Part shown: in pieces, positions 1 to 5,995 of the stretch
Layout of the letters: each line of letters starts with the position of its first letter
How positions within the stretch are numbered: position 1 is the first letter of the stretch
NCBI RefSeq assembly: GCF_014205875.1
Contig: NZ_JACHEN010000015.1
Location: 1-64,000 of the forward strand
Length of the DNA: 64,000 bases
From: Anaerosolibacter carboniphilus
GTDB lineage: Bacteria; Bacillota; Clostridia; Peptostreptococcales; Thermotaleaceae
Direction: 5' to 3'
Notes under the pieces: model-generated
The model's database searches: none
Told to the model about the DNA's origin: nothing
What the model saw: only the letters and a program-made list of their open reading frames with translations
Made by a program: the position numbers and the translations under genes

Positions 1-93
1 AAGACCCCAAGTAGACTACTTGGTTGATAGGTCGGAGGTGTAAGGGCAGTAATGTCTTTAGCTGACCGATACTAATAGGTCGAGGACTTGACC
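1..93 (+). rRNA. rrl: 23S ribosomal RNA, 3' end (partial)
   Basis: The window opens inside a 23S rRNA gene. The last stretch contains the conserved GCTGACCGATACTAATAGGT segment (61-80) followed by CGAGGACTTGACC, the usual 3' end of bacterial 23S rRNA. The mature end is placed at about 93. The 5S gene follows on the same strand, so this is the tail of an rrn operon. No tRNA gene was seen in the spacer. Confidence 0.95.
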
Positions 94-147
94 AATATTG
101 TATAGATTCTCTAAATCATTGTTCAGTTTTGAAGGTATATGCCTTTA

Positions 148-262
148 GTTGACGGTTGACCGTTGACTGTTTACAGTTGTTAGGGTAGTTCTTTGGAGTT
201 AAAAAGGCCAAAGAGAATGACGTAAATAACTGATAACAGACAACCGATAACCGACAACGGTG
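148..262 (+). repeat. Paired 7-nt tandem repeats in the 23S-5S spacer
   Basis: Two blocks of degenerate heptamers flank the middle of the spacer. Block one (148-182) reads GTTGACG, GTTGACC, GTTGACT, GTTTACA, GTTGTTA. Block two (228-262) reads AACTGAT, AACAGAC, AACCGAT, AACCGAC, AACGGTG. The blocks are partly complementary: for example GTTGACGGTT pairs with AACCGACAAC except at one base. The transcript could therefore fold into a long imperfect hairpin, with TTCTTTGG/CCAAAGAG as an inner stem. A role in rRNA processing is an inference. Confidence 0.7.
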
Positions 263-278
263 GCGAAGCCACACAAAT

Positions 279-392
279 CCAGTGACTACAGCGAAGGGGT
301 CACACCTGTTCCCATACCGAACACAGAAGTTAAGCCCTTCAGCGCTGATGGTACTTAGGGGGTAGCCCCTTGGGAGAGTAGGTCGTCGCTGG
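279..392 (+). rRNA. rrf: 5S ribosomal RNA
   Basis: About 114 nt with the conserved internal segment CCCATACCGAACACAGAAGT (311-330) and GGGAGAGTAGG near the 3' end. The ends pair to form helix I (CCAGTGAC with GTCGCTGG, one G-U pair), which sets the boundaries to within a few bases. It sits about 185 bases after the 23S gene and just before a strong terminator. Confidence 0.95.
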
Positions 393-398
393 TTTGAT

Positions 399-434
399 AA
401 AGAAACTCAGAAGCAATTGCTTCTGAGTTTCTTT
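399..434 (+). terminator. rrn operon terminator
   Basis: A perfect 36-nt palindrome starting 6 bases after 5S rRNA (left arm AAAGAAACTCAGAAGCAA) and followed by an AT-rich TTTATTTAT run. It is a factor-independent terminator for the rRNA operon. Confidence 0.85.
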
Positions 435-776
435 ATTTATACATAATTAATGCTGTAAATTTTTGATTACAATCTACGAGTTCATGGTTGTATAGACATT
501 TATTGTAAATTATTGTATCATCTATTTATAATATCTGTAAAACGGGTAATATCAATTGGATAAATCGAAAGTATCGATACTAAGGATGGCGAAATAAATT
601 TGGAAATCCGATCAACTTATCTGAGGAGTTAGTGGCAGATAGTAAACTGGCATTAATTAATACTGTCATTTCATCATTTGCTGCTGTCACGCAGAATCGT
701 ATTATAAATAACGTCAGCCTTATAGCATAAGTTAAGTTCTAGATTTTATTTAAGTATAAAAATGAAAAATAAGTTT
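435..776. other. Intergenic region with one short open relic
   Basis: No gene with a start codon and ribosome-binding site is visible. One reading frame is open from 584 to the TAA at 728-730 on the plus strand (48 codons, ending NNVSLIA) but has no start codon, so it looks like the end of a decayed gene. I do not recognise the family. The rest is AT-rich. Confidence 0.25.
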
Positions 777-790
777 AAGGAGATTGCACT

Positions 791-1447
791 ATGAATAATA
801 AGCAAGTTCTTCCCAAAATAATTAAGCCCAAATTTATAAAGGATATTGAACAAACGTGTACGAAAATTATTGATATTGAAGATGAAGGTAGTATTAAGAA
901 TATCTATATATCAGATTGCAGAATCAAAAGACAAGCAGCTAGTCAAGTAAGCTTTGAAGGTGTGATCTTTAATAAAGTAGATTTCAAAGGTATCACATTG
1001 AATTCATTAGAACTTACTGATGTAAGATTTGAAAACTGTGATTTGTCAAACGCAAATTTTAGTGGGGCAATTATTCATAGAACGGAGTTTATAGACTGTA
1101 AGCTGATGGGGCTAAATCTCAATGAGGCTACATTCCAGAACATTTGTATGAATAACTGCAATGGTCAATTTGTTTTAATGAATTATACTCAAATGAAAAA
1201 TGTGATCTTATCAGATTGTATATTTGAAAATAGTAACTTTCAACACAGTGATTTTAATAAGGTTGAGTTTAGAAAATGCAATTTTAAACTAAGTCAGATG
1301 TCCGGAACAAGCTTATCAGGAATAGACTTGAGTAATTCCGATTTTGAAGGAGTAGGTATACGACCCGAAGATATTAGGGGTGCAATCGTTTCTCCTATGC
1401 AAGCAGTAGACTTTTCAAAATTATTTGGACTTGTTATAAAAGCGTAA
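791..1447 (+). CDS. Pentapeptide-repeat protein
   Basis: 218 aa with no signal peptide or membrane segment. From about residue 70 to 190 the protein is built of degenerate A(D/N)LXX-type five-residue units (for example CDLSNANFSGAI, CIFENSNFQHSDFN, IDLSNSDFEG), the signature of the right-handed quadrilateral beta-helix. The unit is looser at the N terminus. Such proteins are cytoplasmic; some (Qnr, MfpA) mimic DNA and protect gyrase, but nothing here shows that function. The start is set by AAGGAGA (777-783) seven bases upstream of ATG. It stands alone between the rRNA operon and the trpS leader, with no obvious partner. Family membership is clear; the role is unknown. Confidence 0.85.
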   Translation: MNNKQVLPKIIKPKFIKDIEQTCTKIIDIEDEGSIKNIYISDCRIKRQAASQVSFEGVIFNKVDFKGITLNSLELTDVRFENCDLSNANFSGAIIHRTEFIDCKLMGLNLNEATFQNICMNNCNGQFVLMNYTQMKNVILSDCIFENSNFQHSDFNKVEFRKCNFKLSQMSGTSLSGIDLSNSDFEGVGIRPEDIRGAIVSPMQAVDFSKLFGLVIKA

Positions 1448-1518
1448 ATATAGAGCCAAAAGTAACAACCTCTACCAATTGTACTTCAAGGAAGTGTGTG
1501 TGAGTTAATGTCTGTTTG

Positions 1519-1565
1519 GAATATGAACCGTTATATGTAATACCATGCATAGGGAGTACTGTGTG
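1519..1565 (+). other. Possible relic of a group II intron 3' domain
   Basis: The segment GAACCGTTATATG...ATGCATAGGGAG...TGTGTG resembles the short structured sequence found after the reverse-transcriptase ORF of some bacterial group II introns (GAACCG...GTACGTACGG...GTGTGAG). No reverse-transcriptase sequence and no clear domain V are visible. The likeness is from memory of the pattern only and is weak. Confidence 0.2.
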
Positions 1566-1589
1566 TTGCTAGAAAAGTTGAAAAATAAA

Positions 1590-1619
1590 TAGACAGGATA
1601 GATTTTTAATGTGTATAAT
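1590..1619 (+). promoter_or_regulatory. Sigma-A type promoter of the trpS leader
   Basis: A -35 box TAGACA (1590-1595), an 18-base spacer and a perfect -10 box TATAAT (1614-1619). The predicted start near 1626 lies just before the T-box stem I. Confidence 0.65.
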
Positions 1620-1639
1620 GTAAATATAATTAAAACCGA

Positions 1640-1880
1640 TGAGTAAGAGTAGTAGACATAAGGCTTTGAATTTACAGAGAGCTATTGATGGTGAAAATAT
1701 AGCATTTCAATCTATGTTGAATGGACTTATGAGGGCAACTCGAAAGCTTTGCTAGTAGATGTTGACGGAAATCCTAACCGTTATAATGGAAGCGTATGTT
1801 GGTACGTGAAATTTGTTATTTTGGGTGGCTAAACAGAACAATGAACTTCTGTCCCTTTTGGGATGGGAGTTTTTTATTTT
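1640..1880 (+). promoter_or_regulatory. Tryptophan-specific T-box leader
   Basis: The leader begins with the T-box-like 5' sequence GAGTAAGAGTAGTA and holds the AGAGAGC element of stem I. A specifier codon UGG (1722-1724) in GAATGGAC indicates tRNA-Trp. The antiterminator is readable: GGG (1823-1825), a 7-nt bulge UGGCUAA (1826-1832), ACAGAA (1833-1838), a loop, UUCUGU (1847-1852) and CCC (1853-1855). The UGGC in the bulge would pair with the GCCA end of uncharged tRNA-Trp, whose discriminator base is G. The bulge departs from the UGGNACC consensus at its last bases. Uncharged tRNA-Trp should favour readthrough into trpS. Confidence 0.9.
1846..1875 (+). terminator. T-box terminator
   Basis: A 10-bp stem CTTCTGTCCC / GGGATGGGAG (three G-U pairs, TTTT loop, 1846-1869) followed by a T run from 1870. 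Its left arm overlaps the 3' arm of the antiterminator, so the two folds exclude each other. Confidence 0.8.
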
Positions 1881-1894
1881 AAGGAGGCGATTTC

Positions 1895-1924
1895 ATGGAA
1901 GATGGTTGGTGGTGTCTATTTTAA
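1895..1924 (+). CDS. Trp-Trp leader peptide upstream of trpS
   Basis: A 9-codon ORF, MEDGWWCLF, with its own strong AAGGAGG (1881-1887) seven bases before ATG. It lies after the T-box terminator and before trpS, and has two adjacent Trp codons (1907-1912). Its stop (1922-1924) is about 10 bases before the trpS ribosome-binding site, so a ribosome finishing the peptide would cover that site, while one stalled at the Trp codons would not. The layout recalls the Bacillus rtpA (anti-TRAP) leader, where a T-box is followed by a Trp-rich leader peptide. The ORF and signal are seen; the control mechanism is inferred. Confidence 0.7.
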   Translation: MEDGWWCLF

Positions 1925-1951
1925 AATAATATTCTAAAGGAGGCATTTAAA

Positions 1952-2944
1952 ATGAAACGAATTTTAACAGGTGATAGAACAACTGGAAAGTTACACTTGG
2001 GGCATTATGTAGGTAGTCTCCAAAATAGAGTAAAATTGCAAGACGAATATGATACCTTCATTATATTAGCAGATATACAAGCGTTGACAACACATTTTGA
2101 ACGACCAGAGTTATTAAATAAAAGCATTTATGATGTTGCGATTGACAATTTATCAGTAGGGTTAGACCCGAATAAGATAACTATGTTTTTACAATCTAAA
2201 GTTAGCGCGATTGCAGAATTGACAGTATTTTATTCAATGCTTGTTTCAGTTAATTCATTACGACATAATCCAACTATAAAAACAGAGGCAAAACAATATG
2301 GATATGATGATTTAAGTTATGGATTTTTAGGATATCCTGTTAGCCAAACAGCGGATATAACCTTTTGTGATGCGGATTTAGTTCCAGTTGGAGATGATCA
2401 AATTCCTCACATAGAGCAAGCAAGAAAAATTGCAAGAAGATTTAATGATTTATATGGGAAAGGAAAGGTTATTATTAAAGAGCCAAAACCATTGCTTAGC
2501 AATACTCCAAGACTTATTGGATTAGATGGAAATTCAAAAATGGGTAAAAGTCTTGGTAATGCAATCTATTTATCAGACGCCGTTGAAGATGTTAATGCAA
2601 AAATAAAATCAGCTGCAACCGATAGAAATAGAATAAAGATAAAAGATGCAGGTAATCCGGATATATGTACGATAAGCAAATATCATGAGGTATTTAACCC
2701 TAGCGAATATAAAAATATTTACGAAATGTGCAGAAATGCAGATGTTGGTTGCGTAGCTTGTAAAAAACTTTTAGCAGAAAAGATCAATTGTCTTGTTGCT
2801 CCATTTAGAGAAACACGAGCTTACTATGAGGAGCATAAAAGTGAAGTACGTGATATTATACTGGCAGGTAGTGAGAAGGCAAATATGGTTGGCAACAAGA
2901 TTGTTGAAGACATTAAAAGAGCTATGAATATTCACATAGAATAG
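1952..2944 (+). CDS. trpS: Tryptophanyl-tRNA synthetase
   Basis: 330 aa, the usual length of a class I tryptophanyl-tRNA synthetase, which attaches tryptophan to tRNA-Trp in the cytosol. The HIGH signature is HLGH at residues 15-18 and the KMSKS signature is KMGKS at about 196-200. The Rossmann core and the C-terminal helical anticodon-binding part are both present, so the gene looks complete. The start follows AAAGGAGG (1935-1942). It is preceded by a Trp T-box and a Trp-Trp leader peptide, so expression should rise when charged tRNA-Trp is scarce. It is a single-gene unit. The N terminus (MKRILTGDRTTGKLHLGHY) resembles the trpS form often carried as a regulated second copy, but whether another trpS exists cannot be seen here. 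Confidence 0.95.
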   Translation: MKRILTGDRTTGKLHLGHYVGSLQNRVKLQDEYDTFIILADIQALTTHFERPELLNKSIYDVAIDNLSVGLDPNKITMFLQSKVSAIAELTVFYSMLVSVNSLRHNPTIKTEAKQYGYDDLSYGFLGYPVSQTADITFCDADLVPVGDDQIPHIEQARKIARRFNDLYGKGKVIIKEPKPLLSNTPRLIGLDGNSKMGKSLGNAIYLSDAVEDVNAKIKSAATDRNRIKIKDAGNPDICTISKYHEVFNPSEYKNIYEMCRNADVGCVACKKLLAEKINCLVAPFRETRAYYEEHKSEVRDIILAGSEKANMVGNKIVEDIKRAMNIHIE

Positions 2945-2956
2945 AAACTAAATAAC

Positions 2957-3006
2957 TTGAGTTGTGCAAAAATTATATTGCTAGTTTTAGAATCTTGTAC
3001 AACTCA
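2957..3006 (+). terminator. Hairpin downstream of trpS
   Basis: A 12-bp stem (TGAGTTGTGCAA / TTGTACAACTCA, one G-U) with a 25-base loop, starting 13 bases after the trpS stop. There is no T run, so it may stabilise the transcript end rather than terminate it. Confidence 0.4.
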
Positions 3007-3107
3007 GCAATATCCATTAAAGTAAAAGTAAATAATTAAATAATTTTTATAGCTTTTTTGAAAAATGATAAATATGCCTAGCTTATAGAGTGTGAAATAA
3101 TTTATAG

Positions 3108-3142
3108 GCGAGTGAAATAGAACTCCTTTCTGTCATAGAAAT
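3108..3142. repeat. 35-nt repeat, copy 1
   Basis: GCGAGTGAAATAGAACTCCT and the following TTCTGTCATAGAAAT recur with a few changes at 5327-5361. Here the right half forms the left arm of a complete terminator-like hairpin. In the second copy the matching right arm is missing. Confidence 0.55.
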
Positions 3143-3169
3143 CATCACTGATAGATAGGAGTTTTTTTA
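3121..3169 (+). terminator. Terminator-like hairpin
   Basis: Stem AACTCCT-T-TCTGTCA (3121-3135) pairs with TGATAGA-T-AGGAGTT, followed by a run of seven T. It could end transcription from trpS or from the decayed locus around it. Confidence 0.6.
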
Positions 3170-3170
3170 T

Positions 3171-3323
3171 GTAGCTTTACTATATTTGCTGCCAATAATA
3201 GTAATTTCATATTTGATAGCAACGAAAACAAAGTTTAGAGTTTTCGCTATAGCTCTTTGTATTAGTAGTATTTTTATTTCGTTTAGAGTTTTTGTTTTAA
3301 CTAGTTTATTAATATGGTTTTAG
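3171..3323 (+). pseudogene. Membrane-protein relic
   Basis: An open frame of about 50 codons ends at the TAG at 3321-3323 and encodes two very hydrophobic stretches (YLLPIIVISYLIA and VFAIALCISSIFISF). There is no ribosome-binding site and no convincing start codon, so I read it as the remains of an integral membrane protein gene. Family unknown. Confidence 0.3.
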
Positions 3324-3342
3324 CTACTATATCTCTTCCAAA

Positions 3343-3414
3343 GCAATGCAAGAAATAGTAATTGAGCAATATTTAAAAGCTTCTGGTCATCCAAGAACTG
3401 TTATTATATGGTAG
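3343..3414 (+). repeat. Degenerate relic repeat, copy A
   Basis: GCAATGCAAGAAATAGTAAT followed by TTGAGC...AAAAGCTTCTGGTCATCC. It holds a 22-codon frame (ending SGHPRTVIIW) without a ribosome-binding site. A decayed copy lies at 3905-3962. Each copy sits shortly before the ribosome-binding site of the next gene. Confidence 0.35.
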
Positions 3415-3482
3415 AATAAGTAATATACGGTTGTAGAAAATTACAAGGTACAGATTATTTATTCAAACAGGAGGTAAATTAT

Positions 3483-3836
3483 ATGAAGCCAAAAGAGATA
3501 CTTTGTCAATGGGTTGACGCATTTAATGATGCAGATGCAGAAATTATTTCAGAATTATATGATAACAGTGCAATAAACCATCAGGTTGCCAATGAGCCAG
3601 TTATTGGGAAAGAGGCTATAAAGAAAATGTTTGAACAAGAATTTGCTCAAGCAAAAATGGTTTGTATCGTTGAAAATATTTTTGAAGATGGACAATGGGC
3701 AATTTTGGAATGGCGCGATCCATTGGGTTTAAGAGGTTGCGGTTTTTTTCAAATAGTGAATGATAAGATTTTATTTCAAAGAGGTTACTGGGATAAACTA
3801 TCTTTCTTAAAACAGCATAATTTGCCTATTGAATAA
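3483..3836 (+). CDS. NTF2/SnoaL-like domain protein
   Basis: 117 aa, a single cone-shaped NTF2-like (SnoaL) domain. It has the typical opening helix with W-x-x-A-F-N-x-x-D (residues 11-18), then ELYDNSA...H, GKEAI and a C-terminal strand pair (GLRGCGFFQIVNDKI, FQRGYWD). Length matches the small members of the family, which act as polyketide cyclases, isomerases or simple ligand-binding proteins. Nothing here fixes a substrate. The start follows AGGAGGT (3470-3476). It is preceded by relic sequence and followed, about 157 bases later, by the Fe-S protein gene on the same strand; co-transcription is possible but not shown. Confidence 0.75.
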   Translation: MKPKEILCQWVDAFNDADAEIISELYDNSAINHQVANEPVIGKEAIKKMFEQEFAQAKMVCIVENIFEDGQWAILEWRDPLGLRGCGFFQIVNDKILFQRGYWDKLSFLKQHNLPIE

Positions 3837-3904
3837 AACGAGTATAATCCTTATTCGGAGTAATATACATTATTTCTATAATACAAAGCAAAGTTATGAA
3901 TCGA

Positions 3905-3962
3905 ATGCAATGCAATTGAAATTGAGTTGAACTCGAAAACTTCTGGTTATCTAAAAGCTTTT
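3905..3962 (+). repeat. Degenerate relic repeat, copy B
   Basis: GCAATGCAA...AAATTGAGTTGAACTCGAAAACTTCTGGTTATC matches copy A at 3343-3414 with gaps and substitutions. It has no open frame of its own and lies about 20 bases before the ribosome-binding site of the next gene. Confidence 0.3.
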
Positions 3963-3993
3963 AAATTATTTATATAACAGGAGGATTTAGAAT

Positions 3994-4926
3994 ATGAGTA
4001 TGGCTGACTTGCTAAAACAGGAGGCATTGATACATGGTGACAAACTACAAATGCTATCTATAAAGTGTTTGCAAAATCTTAAAAACGAGATTGAACTCTT
4101 CGAAAAGGACGAGGGTTTAAATGGTTTTCAAAGATGGATTGTGAATAACTTGTATAAGTTGGATGTACCGACTGTTGAATCTGTAATAAAATCTATCATC
4201 ATTATCGCTGTTCCACATCCGTCCTATGCAAAAGTGGAGTTTGTGAGACAGGGCAAAAAATATAATTTTGTAAGTCTTGTAAAGTCTGACTTTGATAATA
4301 CTGAAAAATATCTGAATAATTTTCTCACACCAAAACATTATCATATAAAAGCTGCACCCAATCTGCCGCTGAAACGATTAGCTTCCCAAAGTGGTTTAGC
4401 AGTCTATGGCAGGAATAATATCTGTTATATAGAGGGAATGGGTAGTTTTTTTTCCTTTATTGCTTATTTCTCAGACATACCCTGTGAGAATGATGATTGG
4501 GGGGAAATGCGACAGGCTAATAGATGTATTAATTGCAATATTTGCTTCAACAATTGCCCTACAGAAGCTATTAGAGAAGAACGTTTTTTAATAGATAATG
4601 AAAGATGTTTGTCATATTTTAATGAAAACTCAGATGAATTTCCAGAATGGATACCGTTATCGATACATCATTGTTTATATGACTGTTTGAAATGTCAAAT
4701 TAATTGTCCAATGAATAAAGAATATGTGAATAATGTTGTAGAATCAATCAAATTTAGTGAAGAAGAAACTGATATGTTATTATCAGGAAACTATTTTGAT
4801 TCATTTTCCCTCGCTCTAAAACAGAAATCAAAAGTATTAGGTTTAAATGATTGGCTTGATGCTATTCCAAGAAATTTAAAGATATTATTTGAGCTAAGCG
4901 ACACACATAATGAGACTACTCTTTAG
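3994..4926 (+). CDS. Epoxyqueuosine reductase-like double [4Fe-4S] protein
   Basis: 310 aa. The second half carries two [4Fe-4S] motifs like those of QueG: CINCNICFNNCP (Cys 178, 181, 184, 188) and a second set with RCLSYF (about 205) and CLKCQINCP (about 228, 231, 235). IPLSIHHC and YDCLKCQINCPMN mirror the QueG pattern around its second cluster. The first 170 residues are divergent, and the usual QueG cobalamin-binding sequences are not obvious, so this is more likely a QueG-related paralogue than the enzyme of queuosine synthesis. It has no signal peptide and should be a cytosolic redox protein. The start follows AGGAGG (3981-3986). A corrinoid activation or reductase role is possible but not shown. 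Confidence 0.75.
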   Translation: MSMADLLKQEALIHGDKLQMLSIKCLQNLKNEIELFEKDEGLNGFQRWIVNNLYKLDVPTVESVIKSIIIIAVPHPSYAKVEFVRQGKKYNFVSLVKSDFDNTEKYLNNFLTPKHYHIKAAPNLPLKRLASQSGLAVYGRNNICYIEGMGSFFSFIAYFSDIPCENDDWGEMRQANRCINCNICFNNCPTEAIREERFLIDNERCLSYFNENSDEFPEWIPLSIHHCLYDCLKCQINCPMNKEYVNNVVESIKFSEEETDMLLSGNYFDSFSLALKQKSKVLGLNDWLDAIPRNLKILFELSDTHNETTL

Positions 4927-4999
4927 TACATTTATTATGCAATTTTCTTATATTGCGAAGTAAGGGTTATTTACATAATACAGGATGGAGGGAACGAAA

Positions 5000-5203
5000 A
5001 TGAGAATTTGTCGGCAGTGTCAATGTGAGATGGTTGAGGGATTTGATGTGAAGGTTGAAGGTGCAGGATATGGTATTAAAATAGCTGAAGGTATCGGCAT
5101 CTTTGCCAACAGAATAGAAAAGCCTAAAGTTGCAATTTGTCCTGAATGTGGAGAGATCTCTTTGTATATTGAGAATACAGATAAAATTTCAAAAAGTAAA
5201 TAA
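5000..5203 (+). CDS. Small zinc-ribbon protein
   Basis: 67 aa with two Cys pairs, CRQCQC near the N terminus and CPECG near residue 49, the pattern of a zinc ribbon. The middle (GAGYGIKIAEG) is Gly-rich. The ATG at 5000 is preferred because GGAGGG (4987-4992) lies seven bases before it; an earlier in-frame ATG at 4985 has no such site. Similar short proteins are annotated as nucleic-acid-binding or zinc-binding proteins of unknown role. It is followed by a two-way terminator. Confidence 0.7.
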   Translation: MRICRQCQCEMVEGFDVKVEGAGYGIKIAEGIGIFANRIEKPKVAICPECGEISLYIENTDKISKSK

Positions 5204-5251
5204 TAACTATGGATATTTCTTATGCGGTGAAATACACATTTCATAAAATAA

Positions 5252-5291
5252 AACAAAGAGTAGCTGGATATTAAATCGACTACTCTTTGTT
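5252..5291. terminator. Bidirectional terminator
   Basis: A 12-bp perfect stem AACAAAGAGTAG / CTACTCTTTGTT with A-rich sequence on one side and T-rich on the other. It can end the zinc-ribbon gene on the plus strand and the Cys-rich gene on the minus strand. Confidence 0.7.
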
Positions 5292-5326
5292 ATTCTGTAT
5301 TAATAGAGACTGTTAAAAGTTTTATT

Positions 5327-5361
5327 GCGAGTGAAATAAAACTCCTTTCTGGCATAAAAAT
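5327..5361. repeat. 35-nt repeat, copy 2
   Basis: GCGAGTGAAATAAAACTCCT and the following TTCTGGCATAAAAAT match copy 1 at 3108-3142. This copy has lost the right arm of the hairpin. It lies immediately downstream of the 34-aa Cys-rich gene and may mark a deletion point. Confidence 0.5.
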
Positions 5362-5369
5362 AACTGCAA

Positions 5370-5474
5370 TCATAGAAAACATTTTTTAACGCATGGATCG
5401 CAGCCGTAATCATGATTATGGGGATTTAATTTACAGTTAAGATCTTTACACGAACAAAAGTGCTTTTTATTCAT
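5370..5474 (-). CDS. 34-aa Cys-rich protein under riboswitch control
   Basis: A 34-codon ORF on the minus strand beginning MNKKHFCSCKDLNCKLN and containing HNHDYGCDPC and a final KKC. Five of its six Cys lie in CSC, C-x2-P-C and K-C contexts, resembling small Clostridial Cys-rich metal-binding proteins (DUF6485-like). As I recall, relatives continue with a GEIPSCFF-like tail that is missing here, so the gene may be 3'-truncated next to the repeat at 5327-5361. AAGGAGGT (around 5490-5483) lies 9 bases before the ATG, so translation is likely. It is the only gene between the upstream riboswitch and the terminator at 5252-5291. The function is unknown. Confidence 0.65.
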   Translation of the reverse strand: MNKKHFCSCKDLNCKLNPHNHDYGCDPCVKKCFL

Positions 5475-5520
5475 AGGAATTGACCTCCTTCGACTTGATA
5501 GCATGAATTAGTATTTGATA

Positions 5521-5564
5521 AAAAAATAAACCCAGAAAAATATCATCTAAGATATTTTCCCGGG
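5521..5564 (-). terminator. Riboswitch expression-platform terminator
   Basis: On the minus strand CCCGGGAAAATATC (5564-5551) pairs with GATATTTTTCTGGG (5544-5531), followed by a TTTATTTTTT run. The left arm includes the 3' end of the aptamer, so ligand binding and termination compete. Confidence 0.8.
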
Positions 5565-5652
5565 CTTTTCTCCCTCCGTGTACACAGATAACTGTATGTT
5601 TTCTCTTGGACCAGACCAGCCATAAGCTGCGGAACCCTAGAAAACTTTATAT
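5549..5652 (-). promoter_or_regulatory. ykkC-type (guanidine-I) riboswitch
   Basis: The minus strand reads CTAGGGTTCCGC, GGTCTGGTCCAAGAG, TACACGG and GGGAGAAAAGCCCGGG in order, the conserved core of the ykkC RNA. The 3' core fits the guanidine-I class better than the PRPP class, which as I recall reads ACACCGGAGGG...AAGCCCAGG. P1 can form between GTTTTC and GAAAAT, and the latter is also the left arm of the terminator. Ligand binding should therefore prevent termination and turn the downstream gene on. A ppGpp-type subclass cannot be excluded by eye. Confidence 0.85.
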
Positions 5653-5654
5653 TT

Positions 5655-5683
5655 ATTATGTAGTATTCTAGATTAATTGTCAA
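5655..5683 (-). promoter_or_regulatory. Sigma-A promoter of the riboswitch transcript
   Basis: On the minus strand a perfect TTGACA (5683-5678), a 17-base spacer and CATAAT (5660-5655). Transcription would start near 5648, at the base of the aptamer. Confidence 0.75.
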
Positions 5684-5940
5684 CTCAAATGGAACATTTA
5701 ATTGCACTAAAATAAGATTGCATATCGATTGATAATCTTCCATGTTAGACGATGAAAAGATTAGAAATAACGCAATAATTGTTATGAATAAACTTATGTT
5801 CAAAGGATGTCTCCTCAAGATTATAGTCATGTTTCTATTTTATGAATGTAGCATTACTCATTAAAACAAAAGCTATCCTAATTATTACTACAAAAAATCT
5901 ACAATCAATAAAAATATTTAGTGAAATCTGTATGACAGAG

Positions 5941-5966
5941 TAAAAAAGCGCCTTGTTAAAGGCGCC
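5941..5966 (-). terminator. Terminator of the stalk-domain gene
   Basis: Stem GCGCCTT / AAGGCGC with a 4-base loop and a T run (minus strand), 30 bases after the stop of the gene at 5996-6625. Confidence 0.8.
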
Positions 5967-5995
5967 CTAGTTATAAAAGAATAAGGTTTATTAAA

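Noticed and set aside
93-278. tRNA gene in the 23S-5S spacer
   Set aside because: No cloverleaf or GGTTCGA-type T-loop could be read; the spacer holds heptamer repeats instead.
5543-5830. Minus-strand ORF of 95 codons with a hydrophobic N terminus
   Set aside because: It runs through the TTGACA/CATAAT promoter and the ykkC riboswitch aptamer and has no ribosome-binding site.
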